A stretch of 64,000 nucleotides of DNA from Leucocoprinus leucothites (taxonomy: Eukaryota > Basidiomycota > Agaricomycetes > Agaricales > Agaricaceae), in NCBI GenBank assembly GCA_013368445.1, contig JAACJO010000009.1, positions 1,116,001 through 1,180,000 on the forward strand, read 5' to 3'. Each line of letters begins with the position of its first letter. Within the stretch, counting starts at the first letter, position 1. The notes beneath the pieces were generated by a model that was not told the DNA's origin, did no database searches, and saw only the letters and a list, made by a program, of their open reading frames with translations. A program made the position numbers and the translations under genes. Shown here piece after piece: positions 1 through 10,790 of this stretch.

Positions 1-528
1 CTTTATCACTCAGACTTATACTCTAGGGTTCTCTATTCTGTGTTTTTGATTCATCGACGGACAGATCTATGGGGACCTGATGGTAAATCTCACAACCACC
101 AATTCACGTTACACGATCTGATGTATCTTGCTCTTAGCACTCGACTTCGACCCCGATCGATTCTTAGATGAACGGGTTCATAAGTACCTTGTACCCAATC
201 CGTTCATCTTCTGTCCTTTCAATGCTGGTCCCCGGATTTGTCTTGGTCAGCAGGTACGTACTTACTAGCTATAAGAGGGACCTGGTCGCCTGACTGGCGT
301 GTACTGTAGTTTGCATACAACGAAGCATCATTTTTCCTCATACGCCTCATTCAACAATTCACATCCTTTAGTTTAGATGAGGCTGCTCGATCACCGGAAG
401 CAACTCCAAAGCCTGAGTGGGCTGGGATGGAAGGACCTCAGGGAAAGGATAGAATTCGCTTGAAACATAGCTTGATTCTTTCTGTGAGGGGAGGTTTATG
501 GGTGAAGATGAAAGAAGTTTCTACCTAA
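1..528 (+). CDS. Cytochrome P450, C-terminal part (5' end outside window)
   Basis: Partial gene entering from the left edge. Three exons can be read: 1-82, 138-253 and 310-528, with GT-AG introns of 55 and 56 nt. Exon 1 gives a stretch ending RRTDLWGPD, the region before the meander. Exon 2 gives DPDRFLDER and then the heme-binding loop [10 protein letters not shown], which matches the family signature FxxGxRxCxG with its thiolate Cys. Exon 3 holds the last about 72 residues and ends at TAA 526-528. The I-helix and ExxR motifs lie outside the window. The layout and the long C-terminal tail resemble basidiomycete ER-anchored monooxygenases. Substrate and CYP family cannot be assigned from this fragment. 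Confidence 0.9.
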
Positions 529-1200
529 CGTGATGTGAACGGCTGATAGTGTAGTATGATATTGATTTGCTTTGCTTTGCTTGGATGCTTGGACTGGAAA
601 CCAACTCGTAGGATTTTAGAAAAAGGTAAACACCCTAGGTACCATCACGGTAGATTATCGTTGGTTCCCCAGTCAGATCCCGTTTGTATGTTCCGACTAT
701 CAGTTTCGGGCGCTGGCTTCGAGTTCAACATAGACCCAAATTCAAGCGCAAGATTGAAACCATGCGTTACCGACTCCAACCTGATTCTAACGCAACGATC
801 TGGCATTAGCAAATCCACGCAGCATGTCTACAGCTTTCAAGTTTTTAGAACACTTATTTCTGCCGGTCACCCGTGCCACGGGCCACCAACTAGTATCGAT
901 AACTCCTGATAAGTGATCCCATTTGACCTCCAGAGACTTTTAGTGATACTTGAGTTCTTACGTTTTAGCTTCCTGCACAAACAAAAATAGATCGAGTGTT
1001 GTCCTTCGTAGTCCGATTCATACGGCTCCACGCCTCGAGAGTCGCGAGAAAACCCGTTTGAAGAGCCAATCCACCATAGTCGTTACGCCTCCAGGTCCTA
1101 AGAGGACTTGTTATAAAATTGGTTTTGCACTAAGGGAGACGGAAGTTGGGTGAGGTGAGAATGATAGAGCCAGCCATCATTATTACACAGTGACCTACGC
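529..1200. other. Intergenic region, no supported gene
   Basis: Between the P450 stop and the stop of the minus-strand membrane protein (convergent 3' ends). Open frames at 556-909 and 950-1153 have no domain-like composition and no splice partners. I see no repeat or RNA gene. Confidence 0.5.
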
Positions 1201-2584
1201 CTAACAGTGGGAGTGTACGGTGGTGAGGACGACTGTTTCTCCAGTCTCACGGCCTGTCTGGATCGTGCTTTCAAGGTCGCGTGCTTGTCGACCAAGGCCG
1301 ATTTGCATGATTATCAAATTCGGCGCAATGGCCTGTGGAGCAGCAAAACAACCTGAAGTGAGTAGCCAGCTTAGACCTAGGTGAAGGGCCACTGACCACG
1401 ACCTGAGCTAGACCTGCGTCCAGGATGACCAGATTTTCACCGACCTAGAAGGAAATTCGAAGCCTAAACAACCTTATCAATTTATTTATTAACTTTTGAA
1501 CACCCACGACTGTTTTTAGCACTTGATCGATCAAGGAATAAATGGAATAGATAGCGCCAGACTCAATTCTATCCGAACTGTGAGAACCTCTAACACTTGA
1601 GGTTTGCAACGCGCACATTATAACCATAGCGGAGTAGTACTTCCGTGCCAAGATCGGTCCAATAGCCTTGCGTGTTTCACGGGCCATCCACCATATACGA
1701 GTCGCTGATGAGAAAGAAATCAGGGATAACCTGGGATTCAAGAGGTTATTGGGCTTACCATTGAGCGCGGTGACCACGATATTGAAAGTGAGAGCCATCC
1801 ACATGTATATGTATCGCCTATGAGCGAAGGAATATAGAGAACTACCAACGTAGAATATTCCCAGACCTAAGCGAGTTTCAATTAAACACCCTGACAAGGA
1901 CAAAACAAAAAAGTGTTTACCAAAGGATGCTAAAAGGCAAATGCAGGGTACGATAATGACACGGATTGAATGAGACCAGATCGCATAACAACGGTATAGC
2001 TGTAAGGTTTCTCATCAGCCCCGAGTCGTTACGTCTCTGAGCCCCACGAACTCACGAGGAGCATATCAGCAATCAGGCTAGGTTATGCGAGAGTTAGATG
2101 GTGGAATCCGGTCAAGTAAATAGCTCACTTATTTACAAAATAAAGACTATGTCTGACCCGGATTATTTGAATTGGGATGCCTTGTCTGCGTAGCATATAG
2201 CCGAAAACGACATATATAGTCAAAGAAGTATTCATTGTTGAGAATACAAACATGACCGAAGCCGACGTGAGTAAAATCCATCGTGTGTTGCCTTTGAGGT
2301 TGTGCACCAGAGTATATGCAGCGGTAGAAAAGGTCACGAGGTTAATGCCTTCCGGAAGGAACCAGTGAGAAGGAGCCAAGAGTTTGAAAGGCCCTCCAGA
2401 GCAGGTAGCGCACCGTAAAGAAAGATTTCCACCTGGTCAAGTCTTCCAGTTGAGTATCGAATTCAAGAAGGGCATCTGGAGGCGGATGGTCGCAGCTTAC
2501 CATGTACCCAGCAATATGACCAGCAAAAGTGTAGTCGGTTCCAATCAGTTTGTTCCAGTTACTAGTGGTCACATTGCAAGGCAT
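1201..2584 (-). CDS. Seven-TM integral membrane protein, subfamily A, copy 1 (GPCR-like)
   Basis: Nine exons on the complement: 2584-2501, 2432-2414, 2348-2129, 2077-2056, 1999-1759, 1704-1617, 1568-1508, 1444-1397 and 1332-1201. They total 915 nt (304 aa) with all phases closing. Two are microexons of 19 and 22 nt. About seven hydrophobic segments are visible. Motifs typical of these basidiomycete proteins include LYRCYAIW after TM3, IRIWWM-like (here TRIWWM), and IESGAIYS at the start of TM6. The C-terminal tail contains GLGRQARDLESTIQT. The start ATG gives a short N-terminus with an NVT sequon, as expected if extracellular. It is a clear paralog of the gene at 29086-30502, sharing every intron position. 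Ligand and signalling partner are unknown. The receptor role is inferred from topology only. Confidence 0.8.
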
Positions 2585-4136
2585 TTCGTTCTTTAATGCG
2601 GGGCCGCCTGAAAGCCGTCAGTAGCTGAGGGAAGTGATATGTGTGCCATCGTACAACAGTTCCAGATTTTATGGCAGTACCAATTTACTGGTAGCGCTCA
2701 GGTCCGAGGCAGCCTGAGTAAGGAGGTAAACCAAGTTAGCGGATGACCGTCCATGTCAATCAAAAAAGCAGACTTAGACTCTAAACAAACGAAAAAGGGA
2801 CGGGATCTTCGAGTTGGCCAAGCCAACGCTCAAATCGGTTCTCACAGAAGACAGATTACCTGCTGGGCCTGAGACTGAGCGAGGTCCTCCGACGCCTCTT
2901 GTAGCTTGCTCTTGAGCTCGTACCGAGGAGTCGGGCGGTATCGTAATTGAGCAACTGCAGAGCCAATCTCCGAGGAGACCAAAGTGAGCAACAGATTGGG
3001 GCATAGTCATTGTCTTCAGGACCCGAACGTGCTGTATGAATAATATAGCAATGATGCTATTCAAGCGGAAACAGCTGACCGCTATTTTAGGGTTTCGAGG
3101 ACGGCCCTGAATCATGAATGGGCGTTTCTATCTCGTCTTTCTCGCGGAGACAAAAGCAGGAAGTATCAGATCTCAGACAAGGAGAATAAAAACTCGAATG
3201 TCATCATTTTCAAAAAGCAAGCAGACAGCAGCTAGCAACTGTTCCCAAATAATTACTCAAACCGCTCAGGTTTATTGACTAGGACCCTGTGATAGGGTGT
3301 CAGGGTTTTTAGACACGAGGACCACAACAGACTACAACGGTTGAATGGTTGGTATTCCTCCCATTCAGTGAGTCATTCTATTGGGAGTCTGTTCCATCTG
3401 CTTTGACATTGAACGGGTGCATTCAATCGGACCGGTGACGTCAAGCCCACAAGCTTCAAGGGTCAGTTCGATCACTATGATTTGACTTTCGTACCTGAAA
3501 TCCCTCACTCTGTCAATTCATAGGGGATAATTATATTGGTGGGGAACCAAAGATCTCGAGGTGGTGTAAGATCATATGAAAACCAGGAGGCAATGAACTA
3601 AGTGCGATAGAGCAACGTTACGAAGTTACATCTGTCCCGCCCGGGGTGTCAGCTGAATTACCCACGGCAACTTCGTATGGGAAGGGGGAGGGAGAGGGCG
3701 AAGTTTGGTTTGCGAGGATTTACTTACAGTGGCTTGTGTAGGCCCAAGGGAGCGTTGGGACTGTTTGCGTGCGCTAGAAGTCGGAAAAAACTTTCTGCTG
3801 TGTCGTAGATTCGAACCCTCAAGCTGATGTTCGTTAGAGAGTGACACATGTCACGGTGATATGGCTTGGCTTTCGACAACCAACTTAGCAAGCTCGGTGA
3901 TTCCTCCAGTCGAACAAAAAATATTATTGAAGAACACCGCGGTATGTTTGGTGCTTTGGTGCTTTTGGTGCTATTTGGAGGCTTAATTGGCGTATAGAGA
4001 ACGAGAAGTCTCATTGATGACCTCGAGATATGTCAAGTGCTCGAACTCAAAGAATTTATGACGTCAAGGTCCATGTCACCCAAAACTACTTATAACTCGA
4101 AACCCGAAGGAACCTCCTTAGACATATCGTGTCTTT
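2585..4136. other. Intergenic region with one orphan coding-like exon
   Basis: This 1.55 kb holds the promoters of the minus-strand seven-TM gene and the plus-strand LanC gene. On the complement at 2954-2860 there is a coding-like stretch with good splice sites. It is rich in Lys, Glu and Gln (contains RYRPTPRYELKSK) and looks like coiled coil, but I could not connect it to a full gene. A short block near 2660-2715 resembles sequence just upstream of the paralog at 29086. A TATA-like tataac lies near 4090, about 45 nt before the LanC start. Nothing else was recognised. Confidence 0.45.
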
Positions 4137-5960
4137 ATGTCCACGACAAGATATATCCAGTTGTTCACCGAACCTCCAAAGAGGGAAAGCGATTGGCGTA
4201 ATATTGAAAAAGACATTCAAGATGCCCTGAAGAAGAATGTTCCGCGGGTTCAGCAGTGTATGGGTGTGAGTCAGGGCGGGAGAGAAAGTGTTTATGTTGG
4301 AGATACTGGTAAGTTTGCGCCAAGAGGCACCAGCCTTTTGCTGACCGTTAAGCTAGGAGTTGCCTTTATGGACATTACCCTGGCTTCACTGCAAGGGGAG
4401 TTGCCGCTAGAAAGCACAACAGAGCAGAATCCATTGTCGCCGTCCCTTCTGATCTCCCTCGCGGATCGTCACTTCACCTCCGTGCTTCACGATGGTGCCT
4501 TTAATCCGCGTAATATTCGTGACGGGGCTCATATATCCTTTTTGGACACACCCGTTGGTACTGCCTGCCTGATACTAAGCAGATATCCTTTTGGGAGGCA
4601 ACAATCATTCGCACAAACACATTGGAAACGCTGTCGAGACTATTTGCTCAAAGCGGTAGAAACTATTGAGCGGGATGATGCCGAATTTGGTGAGGATGAC
4701 GATGGCTGCGAGATGCTTTATGGGCGTGCAGGCTTTTTGTATGCGCTGCTCTACCTAAGGAACGTGCACGAAAGAATGGAGAAGCAGAGTGGTGGCGGCG
4801 GAGACCATGTGCTGAACCAAGACCTAGAGTCCTGTAAAGGATTACTATCAGATGCGACCATGGACATTGTCGCCCATTCTATCATACGGCGAGGGAGAAA
4901 CGGAGCAAAAACGTATCAGTTTGAATTCGGTGGTGCCAGATCACCGTCACTGATGTGGGCTTGGCACGGCAAACGATATTTGGGAGGAGCTCATGGCATA
5001 GGTTAGTGTTCATAAGTCACTTCCAAAGTTCAGGTCGCTGAAAGTATTCCACAGCTGGAATTCTCCAGATGTTGCTACGATGCCCATTCCCTCTTGTTTC
5101 AGGGTACATGCCTGAGATAGTCCAGACAATTGACTGGCTAGTCACTTGTCAGGATCGGGCGGGTAACTGGCCAACAAGAGCTCCTGGCTTGAACGAAACC
5201 ACCTCTGGTGGACATGAACTGGTTCAGTATGTCCTTTCTATCTTTATGTAACCGCAATAGTTACTCAATCGGGCATAGATGGTGCCATGGTGCCCCTGCC
5301 ATGCTTATTTTATTATCTACGATTCTCCGCATGGCGGTCACGCCTGGGATCGCCACCAAGTTGACGGAACGACAACAAGATCGTTTCGTTGTCTCTCTCC
5401 AGCGTGGTTGCGCGGTGGTGTACATGCGAGGGCTGCTCCGGAAAGGCGTTGGCCTTTGCCACGGCATCGCAGGCTCTGTATACGCGCTTCTCGCAGCCTC
5501 AGATGTGCTCGACTCTCCATGTACTGTCACCAATACCACCCCTCCATCATCGGGCACCAGCACGCCAGCATCTCCTTCGGACCATCATGCACCGTATTTC
5601 ACTCAAGCAGCTCATCTAGCTCATCTTGCGACCTATTCGACTTCTTTGACGAAGAATGGAGATATGAAGACGCCTGATCACCCTTGGAGCCTTTATGAAG
5701 GAATGGCGGGGATGTGTTGTGCTTGGGGAGAGATTTTGTACAGGATGAAGAACATTGCGGGGTCAAAGTGTTACTTGTGTTCGGGTATGCCAGGATATGA
5801 TGATTTTGTGCTAGCGGTGTGTCTTCTCGTGGTTACGCGCCGATGTGGACTGACTTTATGCCGCAGAATTAGTTTTTTTGTTGCTTATCCTTGTATCTAT
5901 GCCTATCTCGTCTATGTTTCAATGAAGGCGACCCTTTTGTTACGATCGTCTGTGTCCTAG
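4137..5960 (+). CDS. LanC-like protein (eukaryotic LANCL family)
   Basis: Exons 4137-4308, 4357-5001, 5055-5226 and 5279-about 5960. The family is an alpha/alpha toroid related to bacterial lanthionine cyclases. Eukaryotic members bind zinc and glutathione, and some add glutathione to dehydroamino acids. Diagnostic motifs occur in order: GRAGFLYALLYLR, GGAHGI (the conserved His), WCHGAPAM (first zinc Cys), GLCHGIAG (Cys and His zinc ligands), and a Gly-rich end with SLYEGMAG and GMPGYDD. All three zinc ligands and the GxxHG motif are therefore present, which suggests an active fold. The first intron is 48 nt and in frame. The protein probably ends soon after GMPGYDD. The last about 45 residues to the stop at 5960 look non-coding, so the 3' end is uncertain. 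Confidence 0.88.
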
Positions 5961-6137
5961 CCTGACGATCAAAAGATTATTTTAACTTGTCTGCTTTCAA
6001 CTAGCCCTTTCCCGGGAACGTGGTCAGCTAACTTTCAGCCCGCCTGATAGCCCATGTTGCAGCTTCTCCTGTTACGTCGCCCTGACGAAATATAACCCTG
6101 GTGGTACCAGTCATTCCATCTTCTACAGGCTCTTCAG

Positions 6138-8316
6138 ATGTTGACACGCACTTACACCCTTCTCACAGTCCTCTTAGTCACTAGCCTCAATGCCACCGCT
6201 ATACCCGCCCCTTTGGGACCCATGACACCGAAATATACCTCGTCCCGAATTATTTACAGAGACCCCACCTCCAATATCCACAACGGCAATCTTGGGCACG
6301 ATCCACGTTCTTATTCCCACTCCAAACACAAAACGGACCCTCATCATCGCTATTCTCATACGGTATATAAACGACCCAAGCTCCCGTACCACGCTAACCT
6401 CGATTTTGGCGACCACGACGAGGATGGACCAGAGGTCTTATCCTCTCATTCTGGGCTCATACCCACGTCAAAGCCAAAGAGGATACGTGGTAGAGATATG
6501 GAGATGAATTACGCTAATGCACCTCCCCCACAACCTGTGAGAGAGGATTATGGCGCACCGTTGTTATGGCCGCAGAATGTACCTTTGGAAGAGCAGAATT
6601 TGGATTTGTTGAGCCCGCCGAGTACGGATTTGGGGAAGGTGGACAATTTCAAGTGGCCTTTCGCGCTAAGTCATAATCGATTGACGAAGGGTGGGTGGGC
6701 TAGGCAGCAGAATGGTGAGTTGGGTGTATGTTTATGTTGAGATGGGACTGATGAAGGTGCGGTGTAGAGAAACAGCTTCCTATTGCCAAGGACCTGGCCG
6801 GTAAGCACTAGCTTACGTTTGGCAGGCAGAGGCTGATTAGAGCGATATGATATACAGCTGTGAATATGCGCTTGAAGGCTGGGGCTATAAGGTGTGTTTA
6901 ACGGTGCTGCCATTGAACTGTAGCTTGATGAATTTGGACAGGGAAATGCATTGGCACGCAACAGATGAGGTACGTTGATGTTTTCCCGTTTATCGAAGGA
7001 AAACTCATACTTTCGACAGTGGGCGTATGTATTGAAAGGATCTCTCCGCGTCAGTGTCCTAGCTCCAGGTGGAAAGAATGAAGGAGTGGAATATGTGGCC
7101 GATGTTGTATGTTACCCTCTGTCGTATTCTTTCCAGATCACACTCGCTAACCAGATCATGAAGAACGAGGGTGATTTGTGGTACTTCCCTGCTGACGATC
7201 CACGCTCCATCCAAGCCAAAGATACGCTCCCGGAAGGCGCAGAGTTTCTGCTTATCTTCGATGCTGGCAGGTTTGACGAGAACGATACGTTCCTCCTGAC
7301 GGATTGGTTTGCGTACGTGCCGAAGGATGTCCTCGCGAAGAATTTTGGGACGTACCCCGATACGACGCTATTTGACCATATCCCTAGGCGTGAGCTGTAC
7401 ATCCTTCCTTGTAAGTCGCATCTCCTCTGTCTTCTTGAGTTTCGAGTTGTCGATGTTGATGGGGGGATAACTTACATAGCCAACCCGCCGCCGAAGGATA
7501 TCAACAAAGATAGGGTAGTTCCAAATCCGACTGATCCGGAGTATTTCTTCACGTATCCGCTGTCGAAGGTTGAGCCGGTGAAGTATCTAGGTGGGACGAT
7601 CAAGATTGCAGACTCGAGGAATTTTGAAATTGCGAAGAAGATTGCAGTTGCTGAGGTTTGTGTTGATGTTGGTGGTATGAGGTAATGCATTTACTTTCTG
7701 CTGATTCCAACCAGTGTGGCTGATGTGTAAAATAGAGAGTTGCATGTTCGTGGCCTTTTCTTTGCTTTCATAAGATTGGGCTGGCGATTAATGGTTGATG
7801 TAATATGGTGGTAGTGGCACCCTACCCAGCCTGAATGGACTTTTATTCTCAGCGGAAAAGCGAGGATCACGCTCTTTGCGGCTCAGAGCAATGTTGCTAC
7901 ATACGATTTCTTCGTGAGTGTTGTTTGACGCTCCAGCCTTACTACCCCCCATCTGATATTTCTGTGAAGCCCGGTGATGTCGCTTATATTCCTCCTTCCT
8001 TTGGTGAGTGACATCCCGGAAGAAGCTAAGGGTTTTCAATTGAGATGCTTGATCCAGGTCATTATATTGAGAATATCGGGGATGAGCCTCTCAAGTTTTT
8101 GGAGGTCCTCAAGACAGGTTAGTCATCACCCTATATGCCCGCTATGATGTGAAGGAGGACTGAGCGTTTATGGTATTAGATGTCTTCCAAGACATTTCTC
8201 TCAGGCAATGGTTGGCGCCGACTCCCCGCGAGGTCGTCAAAGCGCATCTTGGCTTTGATTCAGAGTTTATTGACTCGTTCCCAAAGGAGAAGGAAAAGCT
8301 TGTCGCTGGGAAATGA
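6138..8316 (+). CDS. Bicupin oxalate decarboxylase-like protein, secreted
   Basis: Twelve exons: 6138-6714, 6768-6800, 6858-6891, 6942-6969, 7020-7106, 7164-7410, 7480-7681, 7736-7745, 7815-7913, 7970-8003, 8058-8117 and 8180-8316 (1548 nt, 515 aa). An N-terminal signal peptide (LLTVLLVTSLNATA) precedes two cupin domains. The family converts oxalate to formate and CO2 using Mn. Cupin 1 has EMHWHATDE (two His and one Glu ligand), but the fourth-ligand motif usually read as PHSIQ is PRSIQ here. The flexible-lid-like DENDTF is present. Cupin 2 has ELHWHPTQPEW and GHYIEN, so its metal site is complete. The first His of cupin 2 sits in a 10-nt microexon. The N-terminal exon before the cupins is long and Pro/His-rich. 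Wood-decay and plant-associated fungi usually carry several such genes. Confidence 0.9.
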
Positions 8317-8573
8317 TTCATGTAACGCTGGGCCTGCAATTTAGAGTTTGGACACATTTCTTCTGCACCTTTTACGCATCATACCTCTGGCATATATACC
8401 ACTCCTTGGTCTTTGATCCCTTGCAACCATGTAACAGATTATACAAGTGAGCATTTGCGATCCATTTATTCCTTTACAAGCAGCTTTTGTACTAGACAAT
8501 AATACGGCATATTTCACGAGTTTACAAGAGTCCACTTTGCTTAAACCAGGTATCACGAGTTGTCCGCGTTAAC

Positions 8574-9549
8574 TTAGAATACTAGAGAAAAGTGACGTTT
8601 TAGATTTGCTGACCAGAAAAAAGCGGGAGAGGAAGACGTACAGCCACCACCACCTCCTCCACCGAACTTTTTGAGTCCTTCCTGAAGTCCTTCACCAATC
8701 TTTGAAGCTGTGTTATCGTCCTGAGCAGCGGTTAGCTCAGGTCCACTTGGGGGGTGATCAGGAGGACGTACAATGTTGTATCCGGCTTTTCCGGCGGCAG
8801 ATTTGACAGCGCTAGATACATAATCGTTAGAGTTGGATTTGTTGGAAGAGCCGTAGCTATCATTGTTGTTGTTGTTGTCATTGTTGGACGATCCGTATGA
8901 ATCGTTGTTGGAGGAGCCGTAGGTGTTGCTGCTGCTGTTGTTGGAAGACCCGTATGAATCGTTGTTAGAGGAGGTGTTGTTGGAAGACCCATATGAATCG
9001 TTGTTGGAGGAGCTTTTGTTGTTAGAAGATCCGTAGTTATCGTTGCCGGAGGTCCTAGACGAGTCATCGTTTGATGAACCGTATTGACCACGGTTAGAAG
9101 AGCCGTAGGAATCATTGTTGTCGTTATTGGAGGATCCATAGGAATCGTTCTTATTGGATCCGTACGAGTCGCTACGGTTGCTGCTACCGTAGGAGTTGTC
9201 GTTATCGTTGTCGCGGGTGCTGGAGCCGTAGGAATCTTGGTTGTTGTCGCGGGTGCTGGAACCATAGGAATTGTCATTGTCATTGTCGCGTTTGTTGGAG
9301 CGGGAGGAGTTGTCGTTGGATGACCCATAGGAATCGTTGTTGGAAGAGCCGTAGCTGTTGTCATTGTCCCGCTTTTGGCCTCTGTTGCCTGAGTCGTTGG
9401 AACCATAGGAGTCGTTATTGGATGACCCGTAGGAATCATTGTTGGACGACCCATAGGAGTCGTTGTTATCGTTGTCGCGATCACCTGTTAATGCTTATTA
9501 ACATTATGGACAACTGGTGTATGGCATAGGACCGACCTCGGTAGCTCAT
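8574..9549 (-). CDS. DDR48-like NDSYGSSN-repeat protein
   Basis: Two exons on the complement: 9549-9537 (MSYR plus one base) and 9484-8574, split by a 52-nt GT-AG intron. They total 924 nt (307 aa). The frame has no internal Met, so it is easily missed. From about residue 8 to 225 the protein is an array of degenerate NDSYGSSN units mixed with RDNDN and RGQYGSSN variants. It is hydrophilic and presumably disordered. The final about 80 residues leave the repeat and contain SAVKSAAGKAGYN, then a Gly run. The repeat closely resembles that of yeast DDR48, a stress-induced protein of poorly known biochemical role. Homology versus convergence is open. A Thr-rich alternative frame is also open across the same DNA, but only this frame joins the upstream ATG through a good intron. 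Confidence 0.75.
8860..9484 (-). repeat. Degenerate intragenic tandem repeat coding NDSYGSSN units
   Basis: More than a dozen copies of a roughly 24-nt unit read NDSYGSSN on the complement. Spacing varies because of inserted NDN, RDN and SSN codons. The units keep the reading frame, so they are coding repeats. Confidence 0.85.
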
Positions 9550-10790
9550 GTTGTTGATAGAGGAAGAAGATGGTTGAGTAGGTGGGTGAAGCTCAGATGT
9601 GAAGACGAGTTTGCTGAGCCATTAAGGAAGATAAGTAGTCCTTTTATACCTTCTTCAGACGTCGGATGAGGCATAGTCTTAGATAGGGGTGTACCAAATA
9701 TCTGCCGAACAATCAGAGGCTGTGGACGCAAACGTTCATGTATACATGACAGGAAGAGATCAGCTGCCACCGGGATATGGGGTTCCATTCATCCTGTTCG
9801 GCTCGAGAAGAAGAGGACAAAGCCATCACGACAGGTGACACTGGATTCAAGCTCGATTGAGAGTTGTGAACAATCATGACTGCACGAGGACCAATGGAAG
9901 ACAAGCGGATGAGGAAGGAAGGGGTGATCGAGTAGCGAAATGAAGTTAGCAGTGGCAGCGGCGATGATTGACCTACACAGACTCCAGGAACAGTTCAACA
10001 CTTGCTTTGAACCAGATTTTCGCAGGCTCAACGGAATTCTGGACCGATAGGGGGGTGACCTGTGCTCAAATCATCGGGTTATTGTCGACCGGTGATCTCT
10101 TCTCTGATGGATGAGGTTTTGGCGAGTCTTTGATCTCGACGGCGTCAAATCGTGCATAGCTTCAAATGAATGGAATCGCCTATGTTTAGTTTACTGCGGT
10201 GTGGCGTGTAGTGATTTATTTTGTACTCAACGCAAATCATCACTTGGTCAATTTGATCATGAGACCAGCCGGTTAACTGGTTATTCAAAAAGACATTCAG
10301 GGTGTAACTCCTGATGGGAAAGCCTAGAAAGAGCGAGTGATGGGACTGGCAGGAACGGCAGGATGAACGGATGAACCTTTGACCTCTCGGATCGGACAAA
10401 ACAAAAGAGCGGATCGTACCCTGGCACAGCCACATATTCTGGGAAATGCCCGGGACAGTGTATGCATTTGAAAATTCGGCCACGAAAAATTTATCGAAGA
10501 CATGGATAAGCATGGATAGGCTAAAACTTGTTTTCCAAATTCCATGGAACCATCCAAGTGACTCAGCCGACAATAGGTGGTGAGCGTCAACATGGAGGGA
10601 ACGGACAAAGCGGTGTGAGCTAAAAACAGCCAAAAACAAGGGCTTATCGGAGAGCACGTGGGTAATATTTTCTCATGACTGGAGGAATTGAGCTCAGCGC
10701 TTAGAATCACAATCCTCCAACCTTCAGTCCACTTTCTTTCTTCGCCTCCCATCTCGTCGCGCCCAGGCGCCCAGATACCCTTTTGGCGCC
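9550..10790. other. Divergent intergenic region between DDR48-like and NADH dehydrogenase genes
   Basis: This 1.24 kb separates two divergent starts and should hold both promoters. The minus-strand open frames at 10145-10657 and 10324-10752 overlap each other, lack splice partners and show no family motif. I do not call them genes. Confidence 0.5.

Noticed and set aside
1891..1920. 30-nt GT-AG intron in the seven-TM gene copy 1
   Set aside because: Too short for these genes, divisible by three, and the paralog reads straight through the same place.
9084..9323. Val/Gly-rich plus-strand frame over the repeat region
   Set aside because: Antisense shadow of the same coding repeat; hydrophobic low complexity without start context or neighbours.
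8732..9484. Thr-rich 250-codon minus-strand frame over the repeat region
   Set aside because: It is a shifted reading of the NDSYGSSN repeat. Only the other frame joins a good upstream ATG exon and gives a known repeat type.
10145..10752. Two overlapping minus-strand frames (170 and 142 codons)
   Set aside because: They overlap each other, have no motif or splice partners and lie in the divergent promoter region.
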